Counted from the stretch's first letter, positions 31,086 through 46,017 are shown. The stretch: 64,000 nucleotides of DNA from Deinococcus aquaedulcis (GCF_019693445.1 NZ_JAHRBL010000014.1:1-64000); one strand, 5' to 3'. Program-made: numbers and translations. The notes: generated from the letters alone by a model not told the origin.

Positions 31086-31117
31086 CCCCCTACCCCAAAG
31101 GGGCAGGGGGAGTTTTT
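31086..31117 (+). terminator. Terminator after the 36-residue ORF
   Basis: CCCCCTACCCC-AAA-GGGGCAGGGGG forms a strong stem (one A-C mismatch) followed by AGTTTTT. Sequences of this kind recur between genes in many GC-rich genomes. Confidence 0.75.
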
Positions 31118-31478
31118 CCGCTGCGCTCGGCAAACGTTGACTGACGATTTGGGGTGGCCCGGCTTCGCCCCGCGATGTACGCCGTGGCCCGCCTCCGCCC
31201 ATCGCCTTACGCCCGCGCCCTTCGGGCACGACGGCTTCGTCTGGACCTGGGCGGTATGGGGACAAGAAGGCTGGGTGCGGCCCAGAAGGTTCTACTTTTT
31301 AAAAGACAGGGGCCAAGGAGGGTGGGTGTACCGACCCTCTTCCGTCAGGAGTGAGAGGTCAATTGCAGCCCAAGTCCCGTCCACCTCTCAGAGACAGCCA
31401 CCACAAAACCGCGTCCTCCTCTCTGCCTTGGAATCGCTCCCAGAGGGGATTTTTTTTGCCCCGTGTTAGCTTCGGGGC
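31118..31478. other. Intergenic leader region before glpX
   Basis: 361 bases with no gene I can support. Near its end CCTCT...AGAGGGGA precedes eight T (31449-31456), a possible second terminator or insulator just before the glpX -10. A weak resemblance to a T-box is rejected below. Confidence 0.45.
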
Positions 31479-32492
31479 ATGACGGTCAAGCGGAAGGGCG
31501 GCCCAGAAGCACGCGTGGATTCCAATCATTTTGAACATGCCTTGGTGCTGGAAACGGCCCGGGTGACCGAGGGGGCCGCACTGGCGGCCAGCCGTCAGAT
31601 GGGCATGGGGGACAAGAACGCGGTGGACGGCGCGGGCACCGAGGCCATGCGCGAGCTGCTGAATTCGCTGGACATCCGGGGCACCGTGGTCATCGGGGAA
31701 GGCGAAATGGACGAGGCCCCCATGCTGTACATCGGGGAAAAGGTGGGCGCCGGACAGTACGAGGTGGACATCGCCGTGGACCCGGTGGAAGGCACCTCGG
31801 TCACGGCCAAGGGGCTGCCCAACGGGCTGGCGGTGATTGCCCTGTCCGAGCGCGGCGGCCTGATGCACGCGCCGGACTGCTACATGGACAAGCTGGTGGT
31901 GCCGCCCCCCGCCGCCGGCAAGGTGAATCTGGACTGGCCCGTGGAGGCCAACCTGAACGTGCTGGCCCAGAGCCTGGAGCGTGACGTGGATGATCTGATG
32001 ATCACCATTCTGGACCGCGAGCGCCATGCGGACCTGATTCGCCGGGTGCGCGCGGCGGGCGCCCGCGTGAAACTGATTGGCGACGGCGACGTGGTCGCCA
32101 GCTTGCAGGTGGGCGTGCGCGGCACCGGCGTCCACGCCCTGATGGGCTCAGGGGGCGCGCCCGAAGGCGTGCTGTCGGCGGCGGCCATGAAGTGCCTGGG
32201 CGCCGAGATTCAGGGCCGCTTTATTGCCGAAGACGACGCCATGCGTGAACGTTTCAAGGCGATGGGCGTAGACGAGCGGCGCGTGTACAAGACCAACGAC
32301 CTTGCCCCGGGCAAGCAGATGGTCTTCAGCGCCACAGGCATTACCTACGGCGAACTGCTGAGCGGCGTGCGGCGCTTCGGCGGCGGCGCGCGCACCCACA
32401 CGCTGGTGATGGGCTACGCCACGCGCGTGGTGCGCTTTATCGATACCGTGCACTTGGAAGACGACGGCGCCCGCGTGATCGTGCGTGTCTGA
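31479..32492 (+). CDS. glpX: Class II fructose-1,6-bisphosphatase
   Basis: Hydrolyses fructose 1,6-bisphosphate in gluconeogenesis. 337 residues with GlpX signatures: [32 protein letters not shown] (metal-binding acidic residues), [15 protein letters not shown] and [14 protein letters not shown]. Expected cytosolic and metal dependent. The ATG lies 6 bases after TAGCTT, leaderless-type, and the upstream T8 tract would insulate it. Together with pgm and treS it places central sugar-phosphate genes in this stretch, though on separate transcripts. Own terminator downstream. Confidence 0.95.
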   Translation: MTVKRKGGPEARVDSNHFEHALVLETARVTEGAALAASRQMGMGDKNAVDGAGTEAMRELLNSLDIRGTVVIGEGEMDEAPMLYIGEKVGAGQYEVDIAVDPVEGTSVTAKGLPNGLAVIALSERGGLMHAPDCYMDKLVVPPPAAGKVNLDWPVEANLNVLAQSLERDVDDLMITILDRERHADLIRRVRAAGARVKLIGDGDVVASLQVGVRGTGVHALMGSGGAPEGVLSAAAMKCLGAEIQGRFIAEDDAMRERFKAMGVDERRVYKTNDLAPGKQMVFSATGITYGELLSGVRRFGGGARTHTLVMGYATRVVRFIDTVHLEDDGARVIVRV

Positions 32493-32509
32493 CAGCAAAG
32501 GGAAACCGA

Positions 32510-32549
32510 CGAAGGAGCGCTTCACCGCGCTCTTTCGTTTTTCTTTATT
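32510..32549 (+). terminator. glpX terminator
   Basis: CGAAGGAGCGC pairs with GCGCTCTTTCG (one G-U) around TTCACC, followed by TTTTTCTTTATT. Confidence 0.9.
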
Positions 32550-32552
32550 CCT

Positions 32553-32582
32553 TTAACATTAAATCTCTGAGCTGCTTACACT
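32553..32582 (+). promoter_or_regulatory. Predicted wrbA promoter
   Basis: TTAACA, an 18-base spacer and TACACT, five bases before the ATG; transcription would give a leaderless mRNA. Confidence 0.6.
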
Positions 32583-32587
32583 CGGGT

Positions 32588-33196
<609 letters not shown>

Positions 33197-33206
33197 ACCT
33201 CCAGGC

Positions 33207-33249
33207 AAAAAAGGGGCCCGCACATTGACCGTGCGGGCCCCCCTCTTTC
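33207..33249. terminator. Bidirectional terminator between wrbA and treS
   Basis: GGGGCCCGCAC pairs with GTGCGGGCCCC (loop ATTGACC), with an A tract on the left and CCTCTTTC on the right, so it can serve both convergent genes. Confidence 0.9.
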
Positions 33250-33278
33250 ACCTATCACCCATCCACCCTCAACGCCCT

Positions 33279-34931
<1,653 letters not shown>

Positions 34932-35009
34932 GCGCGAAGTCTAAGCGACACGGGCCTGGAAGCGTTTCCCCCAAATGAGGCTGCTCCAAAGGCGCGGCCC
35001 ACCACCCAT

Positions 35010-35037
35010 GAAAAAAAACCCCGCTTCTCAGCGGAGT
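35010..35037 (-). terminator. tRNA-Gln terminator
   Basis: On the minus strand ACTCCGCT-GAGA-AGCGGGGT is followed by eight T. Confidence 0.9.
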
Positions 35038-35041
35038 TTCT

Positions 35042-35116
<75 letters not shown>

Positions 35117-35160
35117 CCACATGTTCTGGCGCGCCACTTTCTGGCAAAGCAGCGTCAGGG

Positions 35161-35190
35161 AGTATAGATGGACCTGCGCGCAGCCGTCAA
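35161..35190 (-). promoter_or_regulatory. tRNA-Gln promoter
   Basis: TTGACG, an 18-base spacer and TATACT on the minus strand, about 45 bases before the tRNA 5' end. It is the best sigma-70 consensus in the window. Confidence 0.8.
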
Positions 35191-35270
35191 GGGTAGGGGG
35201 CATGGCTTGCGCATGTCCGGCAGGGCCGACCCCAGGGCCCAAGAGGGGCTGAAGCGCGTTTAGACCGCAG

Positions 35271-35300
35271 TTGCCGCGCCTCCCTGAACTCTGATACACT
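35271..35300 (+). promoter_or_regulatory. Predicted rpsA promoter
   Basis: TTGCCG, 18 bases, TACACT with an extended TGA before it. It leaves a leader of about 110 bases before rpsA. Confidence 0.6.
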
Positions 35301-35328
35301 GAGGTGTTGCCGCGCCCGTTGCATGCTG

Positions 35329-35344
35329 CTGACCAGCTGGTCAG
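35329..35344 (+). promoter_or_regulatory. Perfect palindrome in the rpsA leader
   Basis: CTGACCAGCTGGTCAG is a 16-bp perfect palindrome in the untranslated leader, about 75 bases before the start codon. It could be an operator or part of an RNA structure involved in S1 autoregulation. Confidence 0.4.
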
Positions 35345-35417
35345 GTATGAACGAAGAGCAGGTATCAGGTCGGTTTCACGGGCCGGAGTGCCGGTGAACC
35401 CAGGAGGACAGGAGTTC

Positions 35418-37115
<1,698 letters not shown>

Positions 37116-37136
37116 CGCCTGAAGGACGTTGCTGGG

Positions 37137-37170
37137 CACCCCGGACCGAAATGGTCCGGGGTGTTCTTGT
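37137..37170 (+). terminator. rpsA terminator
   Basis: CACCCCGGACC pairs perfectly with GGTCCGGGGTG (loop GAAAT), followed by TTCTTGTTG. Confidence 0.9.
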
Positions 37171-37650
37171 TGTGGGCGCGGGAAGCGGGAGGCGGTACGC
37201 GGGAAAAGAGGAGCTGCGGGGTCTCTCTGACTGGTCTCCCCTGTCAGGGCCGTTGGTCGGGGGTGGACTGCGATCAGGGATGGAAGGAGTGAAGCGGGCT
37301 CAGCGTGGGCCGGGTGCTGGAACCTGTTGCCCCCTCACCTTGTTTGCTCCGAGCTGTCGTGAACGGGACATCGGGGCAAAGCTGCTTTTTCCGTCGCAGT
37401 CGAAGGCGAGCGAAGCTCGCCACCCCCCTCCCAACCTCTGCTGCGCAGCTCTGCGAGTCCCCCGCAAGGTGGGAGGAGTCAGTGCCTTGCGTTCGAGTCG
37501 CACGTTGTGTCTTGCAGATCAAGCGTTCGAGCGGCAGGAAATCCCTGCGGTCATGCAGTGACGTGGTGCTGACCACCTTTTGCCCAACCCACCTTCAACC
37601 TCTCCCCTCCTGCCTTTCCCGCTACCCGCGCACTGCCTCCCGCTCCCTCC
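37171..37650. other. Intergenic region with small hairpins
   Basis: 480 bases between convergent rpsA and ppk. It holds GGCGAGC-GAA-GCTCGCC (37405-37421) and neighbouring GC-rich words (CTGCGCAGCTCTGCG) that look like a dispersed repeat remnant. Open frames here show no coding pattern. Confidence 0.4.
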
Positions 37651-39771
<2,121 letters not shown>

Positions 39772-39887
39772 AGTGACAGACTCCTTGGGCAGTAGACACG
39801 CAGATGATCAGGGCAATGTCACCGTATTACAGCACGGGCCCCCAAACCGTCAGCGCCGCGTCTGGCCGCTGGGGGCCGGTCCCTGCC

Positions 39888-40118
39888 CTAGCGGCGGGGC
39901 CGCCGACGGGCGCGGCGGCGCAGCGCGGGCAGTGGGTCCACGCCTGGGGGCAGCAGCGCGGCCAGGGTGACGCGCCGGGGCGACAGGGGCGCCGGCACCG
40001 GCTGCGGCGCCCGCGAGTCGCGCAGGTTGGGCACCAGCGGCTCCGGCGCGGCGGCCGGTGCCGGGTCAGGGCCGGCGGGCTTGCGCTTGCGTTTTCGGGC
40101 CTGCGGACCTTCCTGCAT
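39888..40118 (-). CDS. Short basic proline-rich protein
   Basis: 76 residues, starting MQEGPQARKRKRKPAG and ending RRRARRRPRR, with a Pro/Ala-rich middle. No known family; the Arg/Lys content suggests nucleic-acid or polyphosphate contact, but this is inference. GCAGGGGGTTTC precedes the ATG. It lies 72 bases downstream of the Rieske gene and may share its transcript. Confidence 0.5.
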   Translation of the reverse strand: MQEGPQARKRKRKPAGPDPAPAAAPEPLVPNLRDSRAPQPVPAPLSPRRVTLAALLPPGVDPLPALRRRARRRPRR

Positions 40119-40190
40119 GAAACCCCCTGCGGCCGGGCGGGCGCGCTGCGTGTGGCGGGGCCGGGGAACGGACCCCTTCACTGTACGCCC

Positions 40191-40502
40191 CTACAGCGTG
40201 CAGACGTACAGCTGCCCGTCCTCAACCTCAGTGCGGTACAGGCGCACGGGCTTGACCGCAGGCAGCGCCCGGGGCTTGCCAGTAGCCAGCTCGAACTTGG
40301 CGCCGTGCTTCTCGCAGGTGATGCGCCCGGCGCTCACGTCGCCGCCCAGCAGCGGGTAATCCTTGTGCGTGCAGTTGTTCCGCAGGGCGTAGAACTGCCC
40401 TTCAAACTGCACCACGACCACGCTCACGCCCTCCACGCTGACTTCGGTCTGCCCGCCTTCGGGCAGCGCTTCAACCGGTCCCACCCGCACACGCTCGCTC
40501 AT
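40191..40502 (-). CDS. Rieske [2Fe-2S] ferredoxin-like protein
   Basis: 103 residues, a single Rieske domain: Cys44-Thr-His46 and Cys63-Glu-Lys-His66, the C-x-H...C-x2-H ligand pattern, with [16 protein letters not shown] and [12 protein letters not shown]. It resembles ferredoxin subunits of ring-hydroxylating oxygenases and NirD-like proteins, but no oxygenase or reductase is adjacent, so the electron partner is unknown. TAGACT lies 8 bases before the ATG. Confidence 0.88.
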   Translation of the reverse strand: MSERVRVGPVEALPEGGQTEVSVEGVSVVVVQFEGQFYALRNNCTHKDYPLLGGDVSAGRITCEKHGAKFELATGKPRALPAVKPVRLYRTEVEDGQLYVCTL

Positions 40503-40767
40503 GGTGGCCGAGTCTAGAGCATGGGGCGCTACGGGCCGCTTTCCGGGGTTTGAGCACGGGGACTCTTTCCCAGTGGCGGCGCGAGAAGGCCGGCGCGGGC
40601 TGCCGTCTGACCGAATCCACCAGCACAGCTAAGGTCCTCAGAGCCGCTGTGCTGGGCCACAGGTCCGTGAGCCCGTTCTTTCCACTTAGCGAGAAGCCAG
40701 GCACCCGAGATTCCGCTGTCCGCGTGGCCAGAGCAGAGGGCGCCTCTTCAGACCAGGGCCCCGACCC

Positions 40768-41244
40768 TCACCTGCCCAACATGCGGTGGTCGCAGATCTG
40801 ATACCCGTGACGCTGGTACAGCCGAACCGCCGCCACGTTCTGGGCCGTCACGAACACCTCTTTCCCCCGCACCCCCTGGGCCGCCATCCATTCGTTGGCC
40901 CCCGTCATCAGTGCTGCCGCGACCCCCTGTCCGCGCGCGCCGGGTTCAACATAAATCCAGGACAACACGCCAACCTCAAAACCCATGTAACGGTCCTGCC
41001 GCGTCTCGGCCAACACGATGCCTTGCGGCTTGGCCTCACCGATCACCCGCACCCACTGCCGGGGGGAACCGGCCTCCATCAGTTCCTGCCAGTTTCGTTG
41101 CACCAGTTCGGACAGGTCGCTCTCTGGCGGCGCACCGTACACCTGCTGCCACCACGCCAGATGCTCGGCAAGGTACGTGTGGAGCCACGATTGAATGGTC
41201 GGGGCATCTTCCCCTCGCAGTTCTCGCAGTGACGGAACAGGCAT
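40768..41244 (-). CDS. GNAT-family N-acetyltransferase
   Basis: 158 residues with the acetyl-CoA-binding pattern VGVLSWIYVEPGARGQGVAAALM (R/Q-x-x-G-x-G/A) and a C-terminal NVAAVRLYQRHGYQICDHRM typical of GNAT enzymes. Substrate cannot be told from sequence. I chose the ATG at 41244, 6 bases after TATCCT, over one 11 codons upstream that has no signal. Convergently placed or isolated; the 265 bases after it before the Rieske start show no gene. Confidence 0.87.
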   Translation of the reverse strand: MPVPSLRELRGEDAPTIQSWLHTYLAEHLAWWQQVYGAPPESDLSELVQRNWQELMEAGSPRQWVRVIGEAKPQGIVLAETRQDRYMGFEVGVLSWIYVEPGARGQGVAAALMTGANEWMAAQGVRGKEVFVTAQNVAAVRLYQRHGYQICDHRMLGR

Positions 41245-41425
41245 GACCGCAGGATAGGCGCCTGGGCTCTGGTTCATTCACCTGCACCGCGAACGCTGCA
41301 GCCCCCGAGACCCTTTGCTGACGCGCTCCAGATGTAGGGAGACCAGTATCCAAGCTGTGGGCCACGATCCACCAGCCTCGCTTGCCTGCCCATCACGTTC
41401 GGGTTGAGAGCGCTTTCCCGTCACA

Positions 41426-42262
41426 TCAAACGCCGCAGCCGCTTTCCAGGGGGGTCTGGCGCACCCCAGCTGGGGACCATTCCAGCACGCTCACAGCGGC
41501 GCCCTCGTAGTAGGCGCCGTACACCGCCAGCTCCATGCGGCCGTCGCCGTTCAGGTCCGCCACCCCGGCCAGACGGTACAGGGTGGCCATGGGCATCGGG
41601 GCGTCGCTGCCGGGGTCCCAGGGGGTGAGGGGGGCCACATGTTCGCCCAGCACAGTGGTCACGGCCCGGCCGTTCACCACATGCCTCAGCAGCAGCACGC
41701 TGTAATCGCCCCGCTGGCCTACGGGCGGCGGAAAATCACCACTGCGCCCAGCAAAGCGGCTGGCCTCGATCAGGACCTCCTGCGTGCCGTTGCCATCCAG
41801 GTCTGTGCGCACCAGCCGGGTCAGGTGTACGGTGGGCGCGGTCAGGCCCCGGCGGACCAGTTCGGCCCGCACCAGCGCCGCGTAGGTGGCGTTGGCGGTG
41901 GGCAGCAGCGTGACCGGGCGCGGCTGGGGCCGGATGGCCGCCCCCACGAACAGGGCGCCGCCCGGCAGCGCAGGGGTCGGTGAGACGGGCACCGTCAGCG
42001 TCTGCTCGCAGGGCACGTCCAGGGGCCGCACGCCGCTGCCGCGCACGGGCTGCGGCGCGGCCCCCAGGCCCAGGCGGGTGTAGCTGGCCCCGGACCGCAC
42101 CTGGGGCCGGGCCTGAGCGGCGTTCAGCCAGCGGCCCCCTGCCCAGGCCCCCAGCAGATAGGGGGTGCGCTCGCCGGGGAGGGTGGCCAGCACCGGCGAG
42201 ACGGAAGGAACCGGGGCGGCGGCGGCCAGGCCGCACAGCAGCAGAGGCAGCAGGGGGCGCAT
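41426..42262 (-). CDS. Exported protein with FG-GAP/EF-hand-like calcium loops
   Basis: 278 residues with a signal peptide (MRPLLPLLLCGLAAAAPVP). Two Asp-rich loops, DLDGNGTQEVLIEA and DLNGDGRMELAVYG, are the calcium-binding pattern of FG-GAP/VCBS repeats. The middle is Ala/Pro-rich beta sequence. The function is unknown, probably structural or carbohydrate-related outside the cell. Both a -10-like TAAGCT (7 bases) and a GGAGGC precede the ATG. Confidence 0.65.
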   Translation of the reverse strand: MRPLLPLLLCGLAAAAPVPSVSPVLATLPGERTPYLLGAWAGGRWLNAAQARPQVRSGASYTRLGLGAAPQPVRGSGVRPLDVPCEQTLTVPVSPTPALPGGALFVGAAIRPQPRPVTLLPTANATYAALVRAELVRRGLTAPTVHLTRLVRTDLDGNGTQEVLIEASRFAGRSGDFPPPVGQRGDYSVLLLRHVVNGRAVTTVLGEHVAPLTPWDPGSDAPMPMATLYRLAGVADLNGDGRMELAVYGAYYEGAAVSVLEWSPAGVRQTPLESGCGV

Positions 42263-42299
42263 GCCTCCGAGCTTACATGGGGCGCCGCTGCCCTCCAAT

Positions 42300-42331
42300 G
42301 CAAAGCGGGCCCGGGGGTGACCCCGGAGCCC
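42300..42331 (-). terminator. Terminator of the VOC dioxygenase gene
   Basis: GCGGGCTCCGGGG and CCCCCGGGCCCGC form a strong stem on the minus strand, followed by TTTGCATT. Confidence 0.65.
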
Positions 42332-42349
42332 GCCAGCGCGGTGTAGCGC

Positions 42350-43219
42350 TTACGCCAGCACCCGGGCTTCCTGCAGGGTCAGCCCGTTGCCCCAGGGGTC
42401 CTGCAGGGTCAGCGTGCCGCCTTCCTGCGCTTCCACCTGTGCCCCAGGCAGCGCCTCCAGGCGGGCACGCAGCGCGGCGAGGTCTGGCACCAGCACCGTC
42501 ACCTGGGCCAGCCCGGCGGCGGGGGTCAGGGGGCGACGCTGGCCCGCTGTGTGCCATTCGTTCAGGCCGAAATGGTGGTGGTAGCCGCCCCACGAGAGAA
42601 AGGCGGCGCCCGGCAACTGGGCCACCACGTCCAGCCCCAGGGCCTGCGCGTACCAGCGGGCGGCTTCCCCGGCTCGGCCCACCTTGAGGTGGACGTGGCC
42701 CACCACGGTGCCGGCCGGCGCGGCGTCAAAGGTGACGCTGCCCAGGGTGCGGGCGTCCAGCCCAGCGGCGCCCAGCACGGCCGCCGTGTCCACCGCGCGG
42801 GTGTCCATCTGCACCTGCCCGTTCACCCATGACCACCCATCACGCGGGCGGTCGGCGTAGACCTCAATGCCGTTGCCTTCGGGGTCGTTCAGGTAAAAGG
42901 CTTCGCTGACCAGATGGTCCCCGCTGCCTAAGGGCACCCCCAGCTGCGCCGCGTGCGCCAGCCACCGCCCCAGCGCGGCGCGGTCGGGCAACAGGAAGGC
43001 GGTGTGGTACAGGCCCGGCCGGTTCACCGGAGCGGGGGGCAGGTCTGGGGCAGCCTCCAGCACCAGCAGCGGCTGACCCTGCGCCGAGAGGGCCGTACGC
43101 GTGGGAGACAGCGGGCTGGGTTGCAGGCCCAGCAGCCGGGCATAGAACTGGGCCGTACCCGGCAGGTCGCGCACCCGCAGGTGAACCGGGCCAAGGGAAG
43201 GGAAGGCAGCGGCGATCAT
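42350..43219 (-). CDS. VOC-family ring-cleavage dioxygenase (catechol 2,3-dioxygenase/CatE-like)
   Basis: 289 residues built of two glyoxalase/VOC modules. Likely iron ligands are His in [13 protein letters not shown], His in VGHVHLKVG and Glu in [29 protein letters not shown] is the hallmark of the CatE/MhqO type, which in other bacteria removes catechols and hydroquinones and is repressed by MarR-type regulators. The start region has CAGACT 6 bases before ATG and an inverted repeat (43238-43254) just upstream, consistent with such control. Divergent from the membrane protein gene at 43355. Confidence 0.85.
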   Translation of the reverse strand: MIAAAFPSLGPVHLRVRDLPGTAQFYARLLGLQPSPLSPTRTALSAQGQPLLVLEAAPDLPPAPVNRPGLYHTAFLLPDRAALGRWLAHAAQLGVPLGSGDHLVSEAFYLNDPEGNGIEVYADRPRDGWSWVNGQVQMDTRAVDTAAVLGAAGLDARTLGSVTFDAAPAGTVVGHVHLKVGRAGEAARWYAQALGLDVVAQLPGAAFLSWGGYHHHFGLNEWHTAGQRRPLTPAAGLAQVTVLVPDLAALRARLEALPGAQVEAQEGGTLTLQDPWGNGLTLQEARVLA

Positions 43220-43237
43220 ACCCTCAGTCTGAACCCT

Positions 43238-43254
43238 TTGATTTAAATAATCAA
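43238..43254. promoter_or_regulatory. AT-rich inverted repeat upstream of the VOC dioxygenase gene
   Basis: TTGATT-TAAAT-AATCAA: 6-bp arms in an AT-rich island in otherwise GC-rich DNA, in the promoter position for the dioxygenase gene. The form fits a MarR-type operator. Confidence 0.45.
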
Positions 43255-43319
43255 GCAGTTTAGATATTTAGAGACCTTCTCCACCCAAAGGCGGATGCCC
43301 CGGGTCGCCATGAGGTGTT

Positions 43320-43333
43320 GACTCATATGAGTC
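43320..43333. promoter_or_regulatory. Perfect palindrome GACTCATATGAGTC
   Basis: 14-bp perfect palindrome beginning inside a TTGACT that could be a -35 box, 21 bases before the start codon of the 43355 gene. A further TACTCA copy follows (43338-43343). Likely operator of a dimeric repressor (PadR, MarR or GntR type). Confidence 0.5.
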
Positions 43334-43354
43334 TTTTACTCACAGGAGGTTCAG

Positions 43355-44851
43355 ATGGTTCATGCTGCCGTCTCTGCCCTGCTGGCTGCCCTGCATACGC
43401 TGGCGCAGCTGGTGTGGCCACTTGTTCTTGCGCTGGGGGTGGGGCTGCTGGCCCTGCTGTTGCTGGCGCTGCTGGACCGCGAGCGGGCGCGCGCCGCGCT
43501 GGGCGCAGCGGTGGCGCGCGCGCCGCAGGCCGGCCGCTGGCTGCTGCTGGGGCTGGCCCTGGGCGCCGCGCTGCTGGCCACCACCCTCACCCGGCGCGCG
43601 GTGGACATGCGCCTCAGCACCCAGCAGGGCGCGCGCTACGCCCAGGCCACCGATCCCAGTGGCGGCGAAACGGTTCAGCCGGCGCCCGGGGCCACGCTGC
43701 TCGAAACGCGCACGTACACCCGCAGCCTCTCGCTGCCGCCGGATGTGGTGGCGCGCATAGGGGTGGGCGAAGAGTGGACGCGCCTGCTGCCCTACCTGGG
43801 CGACGCCCCCGGCAGCGTGCAGGACCTGCAAGAAGGCTTTACCCGGCGCGGCGACACCCTCACGTACTCCCGGGCCGTGACCCTGCTGACCGAGCGCCCC
43901 GTGGACCTGGACCGCGCCGCCGTGCAGGCCGACCTGAACTTCATGGACCCGGTCGCCGGGCGCGGCACATCCTACGGGGCAGCGTTTCAGGCCGCCTACC
44001 GCTTCAGCAATCCGCTGGACACGCCGGCCACCATGCGCTTTACCTTTCCCCTGCCGCAGGGCAGCGGCACCCTCAGCGGCTTTGCGCTGATGGTGAACGG
44101 CCAGACCCTGCGCCCCACCGATCTGGCAGACAGCACCACCTGGGAAGGTGAGGTGCCGGCCCGGGGCACCGTGGACGTGCGGGTGCGCTACCGCCACCAG
44201 GGCGCGCACGGCTGGAGGTACGTGCTCAGCCGCCGCGAGGCCCTGCGCGACTTTGACCTGACCCTGACCACCAACCGCGCGCCCAAGTTCCTGCGCCACG
44301 CCCTGCTGCCCACCGAGCAGACCCGCCGTCCCCTGGGCGGCACCTCGACCCTGCGCTGGCACCTGACCGACGTGATTACCGCGCAGGACGTGGCGCTGGT
44401 GTTCACCGGGGGCAGCCTGCGCGAGACGCTGCACAAGGTGCATCTGGCGCAGGCGGTGGCCCTGGGCGTGGTGACGCTGCTGGCCCTGCTGTGGGCCGCC
44501 AGCCGCCGCACCCTCTTACCACCGCTGGCGCTGGCCGGAGCGGTGCTGGCGCTGGGGGCCGGGTTCACTCTGGGCGGCGTGCTGACCGCGTACCTGCCCC
44601 CCCTGCCCGCCGAGGTGCTGGGCGCCCTGACCGGGCTGGCGCTGGCCCTGTGGCTGCTGCCCCCACCTCTGCGCCGCACCCTGCGGCTGCCCCTGGCGCT
44701 GGGCGCCGTCGCCCCGCTGGTCTTCCTGAGTGGTGGGCACGCTGGGCTGCTCCTCTCGGAGCTGGCGCTGCTGACCCTGCTGGCGCTGGGCTGGCCGGCG
44801 GCCGGGCGCCGTGGTGGCACCCCAGGCCTTGGCCGCCCAGGGCCCGCGTAG
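43355..44851 (+). CDS. Large membrane protein with an extracytoplasmic beta domain
   Basis: 498 residues, unrecognised. Two N-terminal helices (about 18-42, 62-78) are followed by ~270 residues of extracytoplasmic, beta-rich sequence (RFSNPLDTPATMRFTFPLPQ..., VRVRYRHQGAHGW). Five or so helices follow from about 365 to 485. The topology recalls CreD-type inner membrane proteins, but I see no decisive motif. Strong start AGGAGGTTCAG-ATG. The palindrome just upstream points to dedicated regulation. Confidence 0.65.
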   Translation: MVHAAVSALLAALHTLAQLVWPLVLALGVGLLALLLLALLDRERARAALGAAVARAPQAGRWLLLGLALGAALLATTLTRRAVDMRLSTQQGARYAQATDPSGGETVQPAPGATLLETRTYTRSLSLPPDVVARIGVGEEWTRLLPYLGDAPGSVQDLQEGFTRRGDTLTYSRAVTLLTERPVDLDRAAVQADLNFMDPVAGRGTSYGAAFQAAYRFSNPLDTPATMRFTFPLPQGSGTLSGFALMVNGQTLRPTDLADSTTWEGEVPARGTVDVRVRYRHQGAHGWRYVLSRREALRDFDLTLTTNRAPKFLRHALLPTEQTRRPLGGTSTLRWHLTDVITAQDVALVFTGGSLRETLHKVHLAQAVALGVVTLLALLWAASRRTLLPPLALAGAVLALGAGFTLGGVLTAYLPPLPAEVLGALTGLALALWLLPPPLRRTLRLPLALGAVAPLVFLSGGHAGLLLSELALLTLLALGWPAAGRRGGTPGLGRPGPA

Positions 44852-44919
44852 GAGTGCACCCCTCATTGCTGGGGCGCCGCGCCGCACCGTGGGCGAAGCG
44901 GCGTCCCCTCTCCCCTCCG

Positions 44920-46017
44920 TTACCGCCCGGCCAGTGGCCCGGCCAGGATGCGGCGGGCCAGCAGGTAGCGCGGGCCCCAGTAGCGGTCGGCGCGCAGGGT
45001 GTCCACGGTCACGCGGCCCTGGTAGCTGTTGGCGCTGACAAACTGGTCCTCGCCCAGATAGATGCCCACATGGGTCACCCGGCCCCGGCCCTCGGTGTCG
45101 AAGAACACGAGGTCGCCGGGCTGCAGCTCTTCGGGCGCCACCTCCTGCCCCGCGCGCGCCTGATCGGCACTGGTGCGCGGCAGCTGGTAGCCCAGCGGCG
45201 TGAACACCTGCAGCACGAAGCCGCTGCAATCGGTGCCGCGTGGGGTGGTCCCGCCGTACAGGTAAGGGGTATCCACCAGCGCCATCGCCGCCTGCCGCCA
45301 GTCGGTGGCCGGCAGGGCCGCCAGCGCGGCGCTCACGGGGGCTGGGGCGGGCGCCTGTCCCGCAGGCCGCCCCGGCTGCGGCATGGGGGTTCCTGGCTGC
45401 ACCTGGGGCGTGCTGGGGGCCGGCGCCCCCGGCAGGAAGGGCGAGCCCTGTACCCCGTTCGCCGGGCGCGGCGCGGCAGGGGTGGGTGCAGGGCCCGGCA
45501 CTGGTCCGGCCACGGGAGCCGCTGGCGCCACCTGAAGCTGGGCCCCGGGCGGCAGGGTCAGCACCTGCCCTGCGCGCAGCACCGCGCCGGCTGGCAGTGT
45601 GCTGGCGGCCAGCAGCGCGTCCACCGTAACGCCGTAACGCCGGGCCAGGGCATAGAGCGTTTCGCCGGGCTGCACGGTGTGGCTCAGGGTGGGGGCGGGC
45701 AGGCTCTGGACCTGCACCACTACGCCGGGTTGCGCCGGGCCTGCCCGCAGGGTCAGCACCTGCCCCACCTTCAGGGCCGGGGTGCTCAGGCCGTTCAGGG
45801 CCAGCAGGGCGTCCACGCTGAGGCCCGCACGGCGCGCGAGGCTGTAGGCGGTATCACCCGCCTGCACGGTGACAGTGGCCGCCGCACGCAGGTCCGTGGC
45901 GGGGGCAGACGCGGGCTGGGCCGCTGGAGGAAAAGAGGTCTGGGCGCCGACCACGCCAGACAGCAGCGCCCCGACCAGCAGGGCGCGCGCAGAAGCAGCT
46001 CGGAGGAAGTGGGTCAC
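44920..46017 (-). CDS. Exported LysM-NlpC/P60 peptidoglycan endopeptidase
   Basis: 365 residues: signal peptide (ALLVGALLSGVVGAQ), LysM domain 1 (VTVQAGDTAYSLARRAGLSVDALL), LysM domain 2 (HTVQPGETLYALARRYGVTVDALL), a ~90-residue Pro/Ala linker and a C-terminal NlpC/P60 domain. The NlpC/P60 triad is Cys in GTDCSGFVLQVF and His in VTHVGIYLG, plus a polar third residue. It cleaves stem peptides of the cell wall. I chose the GTG at 46017 because it gives the signal peptide; the upstream open frame lacks one. Divergent from the MFS gene. Confidence 0.88.
   Translation of the reverse strand: MTHFLRAASARALLVGALLSGVVGAQTSFPPAAQPASAPATDLRAAATVTVQAGDTAYSLARRAGLSVDALLALNGLSTPALKVGQVLTLRAGPAQPGVVVQVQSLPAPTLSHTVQPGETLYALARRYGVTVDALLAASTLPAGAVLRAGQVLTLPPGAQLQVAPAAPVAGPVPGPAPTPAAPRPANGVQGSPFLPGAPAPSTPQVQPGTPMPQPGRPAGQAPAPAPVSAALAALPATDWRQAAMALVDTPYLYGGTTPRGTDCSGFVLQVFTPLGYQLPRTSADQARAGQEVAPEELQPGDLVFFDTEGRGRVTHVGIYLGEDQFVSANSYQGRVTVDTLRADRYWGPRYLLARRILAGPLAGR

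Noticed and set aside
31300..31470. Possible T-box riboswitch before glpX (ACCGCG word and T8 tract)
   Set aside because: The T-box core word before ACCGCG reads CCACCACAAA rather than GGGTGG, no specifier loop is visible and the gene is not a synthetase or amino-acid gene.
37151..37561. A 136-codon frame after rpsA
   Set aside because: It starts inside the rpsA terminator and its translation lacks coding character.
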